In this document: piece by piece, positions 23,601 through 32,606 of the stretch | Layout of the letters: each line of letters starts with the position of its first letter | Position numbering within the stretch: position 1 is the first letter of the stretch | NCBI GenBank assembly: GCA_025642075.2 | Contig: JAODUO010000156.1 | Span: 62,001-126,000, forward strand | Source of the DNA: Ridgeia piscesae | Lineage: Eukaryota; Annelida; Polychaeta; Sabellida; Siboglinidae | Reading direction: 5' to 3' | DNA: 64,000 bases | Made by a program: the position numbers and the translations under genes | The notes under the pieces: model-generated | The model's input: only the letters and a program-made list of their open reading frames with translations | The model's database searches: none | What the model was told of the DNA's origin: nothing

Positions 23601-25104
23601 AACATACGTTACTACATCCTGCCTGACAGTTTACCTCTCGACACACTACTCGTAGATGACGCCCCGAGGGCAAAGGCAAAGAAGAGGGAGTCTGGTAAGA
23701 CCTTATACCGTGCACTTTTTCAACATATAACACTTCTTTGGGGACTCTATATATTTTTGACAACTAGTGCCTTATTTTACGTATAACTTGAATGTGGTGA
23801 GATCAAATCTGCTGTCACTGAAAAGTTCTGTTTCTCAATAACCATCTCGGTTACATGTTGGATGGTAGTTTGATTGATTATAACATGTTTGTATATATGT
23901 TTCACAACACACTTTAACCATACAAAACTTATTAGAAACATCTGCATGGGTTCCGTCAAAAACAAGCCCCAAGTTATGTATTTTTGTGTAATTTTTCACG
24001 AAGAAAACAGTTCTTTATTCATGACTACACTGTGACATAGCGTCATAGTATTAATTTGCTGGGTAGACACTAGACAGCCTTCTTATTTTACACCCTGCTG
24101 TGGGCAGACAATTTTAATGCATGTTGCTTGCATTAAAATTAGGATATCTTGACAAAAGGTGCATGAAAATATATTTGAAATGAATTGCATTGTGTATGAA
24201 ATTATTGTATGAATAAATAATGCTACTAAAATGTCCATATTACAATCATTTATGTTTTTAGATCTTGAAGCAAACTTCAACAATTATTATTACAAAATAA
24301 AATGGCAAATTCCTCATGCTATATATAAAAGTCCCAGAACCTACCATAGTGATTATGTGAAACTAATGTGGCAATGTATGTTCGTTTTGTCCTGATTATC
24401 AAATGTTGACAGTTCTAAAATTATAATTGTTCTTGTAAACAATGCCAATGTGAGTGAAGAACAAAATCACGTTAGAATTTACAAAGTGGCTACAGTTTAC
24501 CAATCTTATCACCGAATGTAATGTTCTGTTCCAAAAGATTGCACACTCTTCACAAATATGTGCTCCCTTATCAGAAGCAATGTAACCATATTAACAGAAT
24601 ACCCTAAAAAAGAAATGATATACGGACGGTGCTCTGATCAACAAGATGGCTGCATATCAGTTGAATCATAATATGGTCTCTGTGATCGCTGTCAATATTA
24701 TTCACACTGCAGATACCGATATCTGACTCGAAATTGTCAAGAAATTATCTCGGTAAAATCCACCATGTCAGTCATCTAGACAAATGCATTTTAACATCCA
24801 AATAAACTCCCTTAATTAAGAAATGAAAAGTGTTATTTACAAGAGGCAACAGCACATGTGTCCCTGGCCTACATAGAGCTTAGGTCAGCAGTTTGAACTA
24901 GGTGGTAATGTAAAAGAAGGATCAGATCACAGTAAATGAAAAGCCCATGAACTGAGTTTAGTGGCTGGTTTTGGCAGCTCTGCGTAGTAAAAAGTTAACA
25001 TAATACTTGCTCCGTTTGTTGCAGTGATGAGCCGTGGGCGTGGTCGTGGGCGTGGCATCAGAGGTCGAGGTATGGGGCGTGGTCGTGGACGAGGTCGCAG
25101 CTAA
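11641..25104 (+). CDS. SNRPD1: SNRPD1, small nuclear ribonucleoprotein Sm D1 (complete)
   Basis: Sm D1 is one of seven Sm proteins forming the ring around the Sm site of U1, U2, U4 and U5 snRNAs in the spliceosome. Exons 11641-11654, 21752-21828, 23503-23694 and 25025-25104 join to 363 bases, 120 aa. The protein starts [20 protein letters not shown], has the Sm1 motif ([16 protein letters not shown], about 18-33; MNTHLKAV, 36-43), the Sm2 motif ([14 protein letters not shown], 59-72) and a C-terminal arginine-glycine tail (98-119), the usual substrate of arginine methylation and SMN binding. Length matches the family (119 in human). The start is set by the tiny first exon, which gives MKLV plus part of an Arg codon, the same split as I recall for human SNRPD1. 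Each intron holds a TTAA-family element. Confidence 0.96.
12062..12394 (+). mobile_element. TIR element (MITE) with GGCACTT ends, copy 1
   Basis: About 330 bp in SNRPD1 intron 1. It starts GGCACTTGTGCAGAATTC and ends GAATTCTGCATAAGTGCC, an inverted pair of about 27 bp that includes an EcoRI-like core. A second copy lies 80 bp downstream. The target duplication could not be read with confidence. Confidence 0.65.
12474..12890 (+). mobile_element. TIR element (MITE) with GGCACTT ends, copy 2
   Basis: Same ends and same orientation as the copy at 12062. Internal blocks are shared (TGCCATTATAACT, TCCGATTTGTGCCA, GAGCGATAAACAGT). About 85 bp of extra sequence lies in its right half (around 12750-12830). 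Confidence 0.65.
12986..15423 (+). mobile_element. hAT-like non-autonomous element, copy A, with a nested TTAA element
   Basis: The left end AGGGCTCGACATTGGC abuts a (TA)n tract; the right end is AATGTCAAGGCCT. It shares both ends and interior blocks with copy B at 52842-55291, where an 8-bp target duplication is clear; here none can be read. It carries a 1-kb piggyBac-like insertion at 13817-14838 that is absent from copy B. Confidence 0.7.
13817..14838 (+). mobile_element. piggyBac-like non-autonomous element (TTAA target)
   Basis: The left end TTAA|CCCTGCGACCGTCCAG and right end CTGGCCAGTCGCAGGC|TTAT form ~15-bp imperfect TIRs. The matching place in hAT copy B (near 54797) reads tattaatagaaa without the insert, an empty site consistent with TTAA duplication (one base changed on the right). 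An 18-bp perfect palindrome lies at 14806-14823, just inside the right end. No transposase ORF was seen. Confidence 0.75.
15481..15585 (+). repeat. Hexanucleotide repeats (CTGGCA)12 then (GGCAGA)n
   Basis: Twelve perfect CTGGCA units (15481-15552) pass into GGCAGA-type units to about 15585. It lies 58 bp outside the right end of hAT copy A, in SNRPD1 intron 1. Open reading frames across it are repeat artefacts. Confidence 0.95.
16158..17272 (+). mobile_element. TTAA-flanked element family T, copy A
   Basis: About 1.1 kb in SNRPD1 intron 1. The left end is TTAACTCTTTACTGGGCAGAC and the right end is GGTCTGCGCGATAAAAAGTTAA, roughly complementary over ~22 bp with TTAA at both edges. A homologous interior is shared with copies B to E. 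TTAA specificity suggests a piggyBac or Kolobok relative; no transposase is present. Confidence 0.8.
17440..17660. repeat. Cluster of degenerate TATCGA/GAACCAGCA repeats
   Basis: At least four degenerate units built from ATTCTGGTATCGAACCAGCA-like and GTATCGA blocks, roughly 50-75 bp apart, in SNRPD1 intron 1. Nature unknown. Confidence 0.5.
18031..18722 (+). mobile_element. hAT-like MITE with ~85-bp TIRs
   Basis: The left arm starts TAGCGCTGAGCGTCAAATTT and the right arm ends CACAGCACTA. The arms are inverted copies for about 85 bp, rich in TTTAGCCAATTTGGCTAAA. Flanks aactaggc and gcctaggc match at 6 of 8 bases, suggesting an 8-bp target duplication. The interior is AT-rich and non-coding. 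Confidence 0.7.
18731..21751. other. AT-rich rest of SNRPD1 intron 1
   Basis: No coding similarity was found. A 28-bp unit (aagctgctcataatactg...) is directly repeated at about 20105-20160. Two diverged blocks around 20705-20790 and 20917-21000 resemble each other. A fragment at 21300-21360 resembles the repeats at 50505 and 62480. Otherwise nothing recognised. Confidence 0.4.
21752..21828 (+). CDS. SNRPD1: SNRPD1 exon 2
   Basis: The acceptor is tttttccttgcag and the donor is gtaaac. It encodes [20 protein letters not shown] and HGTIT, ending after the first base of a Gly codon; this is the first half of the Sm1 motif. Confidence 0.95.
22029..23310 (+). mobile_element. TTAA-flanked element family T, copy B (right end duplicated)
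   Basis: In SNRPD1 intron 2. It starts TTAACTCATTATTGGGTAGAC and shares its interior with copy A. The right ~200 bp is present twice (about 22877-23089 and 23090-23285), followed by another gcgattttggacagtctg fragment. No clean right TTAA remains. Confidence 0.75.
23503..23694 (+). CDS. SNRPD1: SNRPD1 exon 3
   Basis: The acceptor is ctcttccttgcag and the donor is gtaaga. It encodes [38 protein letters not shown] and KAKKRES, covering the rest of Sm1, all of Sm2 and the basic linker. Confidence 0.96.
24052..24998 (+). mobile_element. TTAA-flanked element family T, copy C, abutting SNRPD1 exon 4
   Basis: In SNRPD1 intron 3. TTAA at 24052 is followed by a diverged left end (tttgctgggtagac) and the right end is tctgcgtagtaaaaagTTAA (24995-24998). 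The most diverged copy of the five, with several deletions. It ends 26 bp before exon 4. Confidence 0.7.
25025..25104 (+). CDS. SNRPD1: SNRPD1 exon 4 (RG tail)
   Basis: The acceptor is ccgtttgttgcag. It encodes VMS then an RG-repeat tail interrupted by I and M ([15 protein letters not shown]) and a final RS before TAA. The TTAA element copy C ends only 26 bp before this exon. Confidence 0.95.
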
Positions 25105-26040
25105 ACTGACCATGGCCAGCAGCACTGTAACGACTCTGAAAGTTTACTTGAGGCCAGCTGCTTTATATAGATAAATGTGTATATCACGGTGTCATCCGGT
25201 AACATTGACAGTAAACGGCAGACTGGACAGATGGGGTGGATATTTGTGTAGTACAGCAACTGTCGTTCATGAGCTGGCTATCTGCTGAGATACCTGATGG
25301 TGATGTGCAGTTCATTGAGCAAGTGAGATGATCCATATTGAATGTGTATGGAGGTAACACATGTGTCTGTGGAACCTTGTTCCAGTGAGGAAGTTAAGAG
25401 CAGACGTTGGATATTGCAGTAGCTGCTGACATTGCCATGCAGTTTAGCATTGTCCTTTCTTTTTTATCCAATGTTAGCATATATCATTTAGGTAGGTTTT
25501 AAGGAAACATTCCCTCAACACCTACCAAGAGGCACTGTTGCAAACCGAACGAATGGCACTGAATGGTCTTATGTTCCAATTATTGCTTTCTGTGAATTTA
25601 TTCACATAAAGGAATTAAGAGATGTTCACTGAAGGCATATTTTCACTGCATGTAAATACTGCAGGTTATATTGTCACTGTGTTTAAAACCTTGAAATTTT
25701 TTTCATAAGCACAGATAGTGCCTGGCTGGCAAGTACCTTCAGTTGGTAGTTGAATTTCAGTTGCAGATTGCTCCTCCCTTGTGCAAATTGGCATATCGCT
25801 AGATTTGCTACGACATATTCCACTAAATTGCTTGGCATATATGTTCTCTGTGTTATGTTATGTGTAATTATACAATTCCAAATACAGTTTACTTATTTAC
25901 CATGCTATAGAGTTTCAAACGACAGTATCGGTTTCATGTAATCAGTATAAGTGAATTATTTGTGTCGATGTCATGTGTAACCTTGACTGTTTTTGTTTGT
26001 ACTTGGCAGTGGAAGGTTTGTTCAGTATCCTGTGAGTGAT

Positions 26041-26046
26041 AATAAA
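26041..26046 (+). other. Candidate SNRPD1 polyadenylation signal
   Basis: An AATAAA about 940 bp after the stop is followed by a T-rich stretch at 26050-26085. The 25105-26040 interval would be 3' UTR; no other feature was recognised in it. Confidence 0.4.
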
Positions 26047-26239
26047 TGTAGTTTTTTCATGTAATCTGTAGGTTTTTTTAAATTCTTGATAGCACCAATC
26101 ACTATGTTCATAGTTAGGTACATTACATTCCGATAGGGGCGCAATGGTAGATTTGTCCTATGAATCTGGTCCAAAATCTGAGGCCGGTCTGGGCCGCCAT
26201 TGCTGTAGTGACGCCGAAAACGGGGATTCCCCAAGAATG

Positions 26240-26356
26240 TTTGCCAGCATTATGCAAATGATTGGTCGACCTATTTTGATGATCACATGAACCAATGAAA
26301 GATTGAACTACGTCATAGCGAAATTCCCGGGTTTTTTCCGACGACTACAACCGAGG
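26240..26356 (+). promoter_or_regulatory. Candidate promoter and first non-coding exon
   Basis: Two CCAAT boxes (ATTGG at about 26261, CCAAT at about 26291), a CRE-like TACGTCA near 26311 and a CpG-rich stretch lead to a strong 5' splice site (ccgag|gtgagtgg, donor at 26356). This suggests the first exon of an unknown + strand transcript. On the other strand a 25-codon ORF (26200-26123) starts MAAQTGLRFWTRF. Neither transcript could be linked to a known gene. Confidence 0.3.
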
Positions 26357-27361
26357 TGAGTGGACGTTTACTTTTACGTTGTGAAAAATCGTTTAAAAGT
26401 ACTATTAATGTTGCGAGTAGAACTTTTCTACTTCACGCAGAGATTTATATGTATATCTACGTTAAAATGGTATTCATGTTATCTATGTGGACCTGCGTGC
26501 AAGAACGCCCGAGCGCGTTACAAATAGGCATGGCGCACGCAGTTTGGTGTTTAAAATTGAAAAGTGAACTTTGTCAGCGGTGCGCACGGTGCTCGCGGCA
26601 CGTACGCCACGTTGCATAATGATGTTCGACGGGGCGCGCGCTGTGTTAAAATGCTTTTACATGGAGTACAAAATATATGCATTGAAGTTTTTTTTAAATC
26701 TTTAAAAATACGTCATATTTTTAATTGATTTATAGCTGTTCTTCTGGGTCTGTAAATGTGAGAGTAGACTGAAGCGGTCCAATATTCGTATGTTCGATTC
26801 GTATGGCCTGCCTGCGTAGTTAATATAGGAATATAGGTCATGCCATTTTATACAAAATCCGCACAATCAAAACTCGTTGCGCTTCAATCCTGGTGTATTT
26901 TTGGTAAATAAATCATTGTGAATGTATAATTGTTGAATTACATAAATTATTTCTAGTTTTCAAAATAGGAGAAAATATTAATTCACACTTTGAAAGCTTT
27001 ATGACCGTGGTATGTTTTGACTGGACCTGGGCTGGTTCTTTTTATTATTGATAATAAATTGTCTAACATTAAATTCCCCGCCATCACTACTTTTCGATAA
27101 TGTACAACATTAGATATTGTTATTGTGGTGTTGCCTTCATTTCTGTTGTATTGAAATTGTTGTAGATTTATATACAATTAACGTTTTTTTAAAGACAATG
27201 CCACAATGTTGTAATCAGTGAAACAACAAACATGCTATGTGAAGCCTGGTGAAATTATCACTGAAATTACCACGGGAGATTTGTCTCAGCTCCTGTAATT
27301 GATTTATCTTTAGACATAGAACTTTGTAATATAATTATGCAGTTAGGTATAGATAATATAT

Positions 27362-27680
<319 letters not shown>

Positions 27681-27910
27681 TGTTGATATATTTATTGTTG
27701 ATACATTCAAATGCACTCATACAAACATTGTCGCATACCCACTTACAGAGACAGAAGATTCACACTGTCACCTCCATGTTGGTTTCTGTCATGAATCATG
27801 ACTGATGCAAAATCGGTGTTGTGTACACTAAGGACAGTGTGGTAAAACTGCACTACTTAAATGTATGACATAGTAAGACAAATCTAATCTGTATATTTAT
27901 TTTTTTCCAG

Positions 27911-28051
27911 AAAATGCAATCGACAAAAGAAAAACGTGTGAATGTGAACATTGACACGCAACATGCTTGGATTTTCAACACTGGAATAACAACATATATT
28001 ATATACACTGCGCTTGGATTTATGACACTGGACTGTCAATATATGCAATGA
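27911..28051 (+). CDS. Very weak candidate short exon/ORF (45 aa)
   Basis: A good acceptor-like stretch (atttttttccag) precedes AAAATGCAATCG, opening a 45-codon ORF that starts MQSTKEKRVNVNIDTQHAW and has a mildly hydrophobic centre. It could be exon 2 of the transcript proposed at 26356. It matches nothing I know, and the surrounding sequence repeats GAACATTG-like words, so it may be chance. Confidence 0.12.
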   Translation, partial: KMQSTKEKRVNVNIDTQHAWIFNTGITTYIIYTALGFMTLDCQYMQ

Positions 28052-28472
28052 GTCTGTAGTGTCTTGTGAACATTGGCATGTGGATATATCAGTGCTTTGA
28101 ACAATGATACACATTGAAGCCTGGTGGTGTAGTTGGCACCTGATGTGGCTTATGAACATCGATACATTTCACTTGGCACTGATTGCCACTGAACTTAAAT
28201 ATTATAAACATTGAGTCAGCAATGCGTTACATTTTTACAGTCAGTTCTCATTACATGCAATGAAGCTGATTGGTTGTTGTACTTCTATTTCACTCGTTTC
28301 CCATGTATACATGTCGGCTGCATACTGTGAACAATATAGAATATTATTTCATATTAAAATGCGAGACATTGTACAAAACAAAGTTGATCGCAGTATTATT
28401 GGGTTTACTTTGTACTGTGATACCGTATATAAAGTTAAAGAAATATTACACTGGACATTAAATACTGGCAAT

Positions 28473-29140
28473 TAGGTCAAGGTTAAAAGTTAATACACAA
28501 TTTTGTTGGTAAACGTACACATTTTCTACTTCAATAATTCATAACATGTTACAATCAATGTGTCGCACTTCATAAATTAAATAGGATATTTGCAAAAAAT
28601 AAATAGATCAATGGTCATTCTAGGTCAATTAACTAGATCGTCAGGGTCACAATACAATTGCCCACATTCATTGATTAGTTATGATTAATTTTAGCACTGA
28701 AATTATTCACAATAACAATATTCTGACAAATACAATTACGTCAAGGTCAACTTTAAAAAGAAATGTCATTAATGGTTCACACTCTGATATGCCATTATAT
28801 GTTGACTATATGAACATAAATGATCCATTGCAACAATATGTATGTGGAATTACAAACTATTCAGTTCATGAATTGCACTTAATAATATAATTAGGTCATC
28901 TCTCAATATAGATCACCTGCCAGCATTAGTCAGTTATCTAGGTCACGCCAAGGTCATATCAAGGTCACGACATATGGGGGTCAATACTTGGTTATTAATA
29001 TTTGATGTTACATAAATACCTTATCAGAACAATATTCTGGCCAATACAATTACGTCAAGGTCAACTTTAAAAAAGAAATGTCATATCTTTTGGTTTCATT
29101 GTCTGCCACTTGGCGGCAGCACAAATTTCAGGTCACAGAA
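28473..29140. repeat. AGGTCA-rich segment with a 56-bp direct repeat
   Basis: At least nine AGGTCA or GGGTCA half-sites occur in about 660 bp, several as TCAAGGTCA, with a run at 28940-28978 (aggtcacgccaaggtcatatcaagg). A ~56-bp block is directly repeated at 28714-28769 and 29028-29084. No coding content was recognised in 28052-29500. Confidence 0.6.
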
Positions 29141-29617
29141 AATGGATATGAAAACTGTGGACACTTTGGCCTGTTTTTCTGACTCAAAAATGTCGAATAA
29201 CTTTTTTAATAATAAAGCTATTGAAAAAAATTGAAAATTTGGTTGATGTACCTATCATAGTAAACTTGCATTATATTAGTGTTCTATTATTTTTATGAAA
29301 GCTGCTTGTGGCTACGATTTAATATTCATGAATTTGTTCCACTCTTGTATTGACTGCAGCATGTGGGCTCATTAGAGCTAGTCTAGTTTTACACTAGAGG
29401 ATATGAACTAACCTGATTCATGAAGGGATAAATGAAGTGCAGAAGCAGTTTTATGGGAGCTGTGGCTGGTAGAATGGTGGGTTTTGACAAAAGGTGTTCT
29501 TGGTATCCATGTATAATGGGGTCAAAAAGAAACACATCGAAAGAAGCCATTAGAAAAATCAAGCATGAGCAAATGATGTGACAGACTTACTGGAAGTGAA
29601 GAAGACTATACCATTTA

Positions 29618-30832
29618 CAGTCGCGCCACGTTATAACGCGGTAGTTGGGGTCCACGAAATGGAACCGCGTTGTAAACGAGGCGCGTTATAGATTATATTC
29701 CGCCAGGGGCGCCACCACCCCCAAAACGCTACAAGAGCAACCAAAGCCAATGTGCTGGTTGCACGGTGTATGCGTGATTTATAAAACTAACTGACATTGA
29801 AACCAACGTAAATGTGTATTACGTTAAAATAATATACACTGTCGAATGTTGAACTGAGTAAATCTTGCGAATGGTGTACAGTTTTGAAATAAATTCAGAG
29901 CCAAACACGCCTCGTCTGGCGATGCGAACTGAGGCGAAGCGATAACAGTACGCGGTCGCGGTCTAAAATAACCTTGAACGAAGCGAAACGCACAAATGAT
30001 TTGACATGTTGCCGAAGTCGGTCAAATATTAATACTTATACTAATTGCGCTCACTGTTGGCTTAATTTCATCTTTTAATCAATCCCAAAATATAAATTTA
30101 GATCGCACATTTACCGTGCCGATTTATAATGCAATTCACGGTGGTTCGAGGCTACTGCGGTTCACACGCAGTTGACGAATTCGTATATTTGCGCACAAGT
30201 AAATGTTTTTTCGTATACGTAATGAAGAAAACATAACATAACTTTAGCCTGCCATTTCAGTACCATAATTATTTTTTGTCACCGCCCGATTCGTAAGCAA
30301 TTTAATTGCCATTTACAAGCCGACGAAGGCGCTCGTTCGCGGAAGCCACAGTGAACGGGCGCCTTCGCCGAAGCCACAGCGAACTGGCAAGAGACAAACG
30401 CGATTGATATCGGCGCAAAGAAACAGGACTTTGTACCAAATTGACTGTGCCTAAAGTTAATTAAATACAATCAAAGGAATTGGTAACGTTTTAAACAAAC
30501 ACTTAAGAAATTACCACACAAACAAGCGCTGGTTACACAATAGATCGGTTTGAAAAACGATTGGATTGGTGCCGCGAAGCCGACGGCAGAGCAGAAGCCA
30601 GGGGCACAACGAACTCAGCAACGTAGTTGTACTTCTGTGTTAAATGTCTTAATATCAATAATTTTTTTCTAGATACACCTGTACAAGACAAACATGAAGA
30701 CTTCATAAAAATAAGTGACAGTTAATTACAGCGTTATTGTTAGCTGTAGCGCCCATTTCCCCCTGGCGGCAGAAATTCGGGGTCCACGACCGACCGCGTT
30801 ATAGCCGATTCGCGTTATATCGAGGCGCGACT
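29618..30832 (+). mobile_element. pogo-like element family P, copy 1
   Basis: It starts TA|CAGTCGCGCC and ends GGCGCGACT with the last bases lost. TIRs of ~24 bp contain CTCGTTATAACGCGG-type sequence and a GGGGTCCACGA block at both ends. It is inserted in LINE copy 1. The interior is GC-richer than the surroundings, with GAAGCCACAGCGAAC-type internal repeats, and has no transposase. Confidence 0.85.
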
Positions 30833-30907
30833 ATAAAGAAGCACTTAACCATGCTACAGCTGAAATTAGAAATTCAAAGAGAAGCTATGAACATAACTAA
30901 ATTTTGA

Positions 30908-32113
30908 GAAACAAGTCGGGAGAACTATAGACCAGTGAGTTTATCATCGGTGATTTGCAAACTATTAGAAAGACTAATTAAAGATCACCTGGTTGATTTT
31001 CTTGTTAAAAATAAATTGATAAACCCATCTCAACATGGGTTTTTAAAAGCGAGGTCATGCTTAACAAATATGTTATGTTTTTTGGAAGATGTCACAAAGT
31101 GGCTAGATGAGGGATCACCAGTAGATATAATCTACTTAGATTTAAAAAAAGCTTTTGACAAAGTGCCACACCAAAGACTACTACTTAAACTAAAGGCCCA
31201 TGGCATAGGAAATGGAATGATCAACTGGATAGAAAAATGGCTTATTGATAGAAGACAAAGAGTAGTAGTTGATGGGGAGGTTTCAAACTGGAAAGCGGTT
31301 TTGAGTGGAGTACCGCAGGGATCAGTACTGGGACCTATTTTATTCTTAATATATATCAATGATTTGGATGATGACATAACAAGCAAGGTGTTGAAGTTTG
31401 CGGACGACACAAAAGTGTATAGGAAAATTAAAAGTGATGCAGATAGACAGCATTTACAAGATGATCTTAATAAGTTGATAGAATGGTCTGAGAAGTGGCA
31501 AATGCTGTTTAATTTTGGAAAGTGTAAGTGCCTTCACACAAGACATGGGAATGAAGATGCACAATATACAATGGGTGGTACTGTACTAAATACTACCTTA
31601 AAGGAAAAGGACTTAGGGTTAACTATTAGTGCTGACATGAAGGTATCAGAACAGTGTGGAATTGCAGCAGCGAAGGGAAACCAAATTCTTGGATTAATTA
31701 GGCGAAATATAGTGTACAAAGAAAAAGAACTAATAATACTGCTGTATAAAACAATAGTTAGGCCTCTCTTAGAATATTGTATACAAGCATGGAGGCCATA
31801 TCGCAAGAAGGATATTGATATGCTAGAAAGAGTACAAAGGAGAGCAACCAAAATGATGCCAAAACTCAGGAATATTAGTTATGAAATGCGTCTAAAAGAA
31901 TGTGGTTTAACAACACTAGAAACCAGAAGATTGAGAGGAGATCAGATTGAGGTGTTTAAAATATTGAATGGGTATGAAAATATTGACAGAAATATTTTTT
32001 TCACAGTCAAGGAAGAGATGAGGACTAGAGGACATGGAGTTACATTAGCAAAGAAGCAGTGTAGACTGGATATTAGAAAATGTTCACAAAGTATGGAACA
32101 TATTGTCAGGTGA
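30908..32113 (+). CDS. LINE reverse transcriptase, near-intact domain of a truncated copy
   Basis: The open frame begins after a TGA near 30906. It reads SRENYRPVSLSSVICKLLER (fingers), NPSQHGFLKARSCLTN, motif A IIYLDLKKAFDKVPH, motif B SGVPQGSVLGPILFLIYIND, the catalytic FADDTKV (YADD position), thumb LGLTISADMKV and C-terminal LLEYCIQAWRPYRKKDIDML. Catalytic aspartates are present. It lacks an endonuclease and 5' part and is frameshifted after 32090, so it is a fossil of a fairly young insertion. RT would copy element RNA into DNA during target-primed retrotransposition. The CR1-like call is by motif style; Rex or L2 are alternatives. Confidence 0.85.
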   Translation, partial: ETSRENYRPVSLSSVICKLLERLIKDHLVDFLVKNKLINPSQHGFLKARSCLTNMLCFLEDVTKWLDEGSPVDIIYLDLKKAFDKVPHQRLLLKLKAHGIGNGMINWIEKWLIDRRQRVVVDGEVSNWKAVLSGVPQGSVLGPILFLIYINDLDDDITSKVLKFADDTKVYRKIKSDADRQHLQDDLNKLIEWSEKWQMLFNFGKCKCLHTRHGNEDAQYTMGGTVLNTTLKEKDLGLTISADMKVSEQCGIAAAKGNQILGLIRRNIVYKEKELIILLYKTIVRPLLEYCIQAWRPYRKKDIDMLERVQRRATKMMPKLRNISYEMRLKECGLTTLETRRLRGDQIEVFKILNGYENIDRNIFFTVKEEMRTRGHGVTLAKKQCRLDIRKCSQSMEHIVR

Positions 32114-32432
32114 TTGTGTAGGTGCTAGTAGTGTTAATATATTTAAAAATAAAATTGACATATACCTAAGACGGGCGGGGTATACTTAGATAGATAGGTT
32201 CGGACTCTCGATAAGCCAAATGGCTTCCTAGTCCACCTGCCATCTAGAGTTGAATCTCTAGGTGGCAATCTTGTTAAATCTTGTTAAAATCTTCCCGCCG
32301 ATCAAACTGCAGTGACACCTATTGTTACTGCTGATCAACACTAACCATTAATCACCAGGTGGAGTCACCGATTACTGGACAAAATAAATTCACAAAATAC
32401 ATATATAAATATAATAGCGTCATCGCGGTCCA

Positions 32433-32437
<5 letters not shown>

Positions 32438-32462
<25 letters not shown>
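32438..32462. repeat. (TA)n microsatellite
   Basis: About 12 TA units between LINE copy 1 and the next LINE fragment. Confidence 0.9.
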
Positions 32463-32467
<5 letters not shown>

Positions 32468-32469
32468 TC

Positions 32470-32606
32470 ACAGAGGAGGGCATTCACTAAATCCTTTCCA
32501 AACTAGGTCCCTACAAGGCCTGCAGCCCAGACCATATCAGGTCCACGGAAACTCAGAGGACTGTCAACTGGAGCAGCCCCAATCTTGACTACTTTCTTCC
32601 AGTCTT
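32470..32606 (+). pseudogene. LINE RT fragment joined to LINE copy 2
   Basis: It reads LSKLGPYKACSPDHIRST and SSPNLDYFLPVL, the KLxPxKAxGPDxI finger motif of a different LINE, and then switches at about 32606 to the LVDFLVKN sequence of the copy-1 family at the homologous RT position. Confidence 0.6.

Larger units (their letters stand above)
29520..32290 (+). mobile_element. LINE copy 1 (CR1-like), 5' truncated and split by a pogo-like element
   Basis: The pre-RT region begins near 29525 (SKEAIRKIKHE) and reads SEEDYTIY up to the insertion at 29618. After the insert it continues KEALNHATAEIRNSKRSYE (30834 onward). The RT and C-terminus follow. The 3' part (32187-32290) has a hairpin-forming GCCATCTAGAGTTG...CTAGGTGGC and a short CTTGTTAAAT repeat tail. 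Confidence 0.8.

Noticed and set aside
30279..30470. Conserved 63-aa ORF on the - strand, seen again at 54153-54344 and 59521-59715
   Set aside because: It recurs only because the pogo-like element is repeated. It has no similarity to a transposase and its ends vary between copies.
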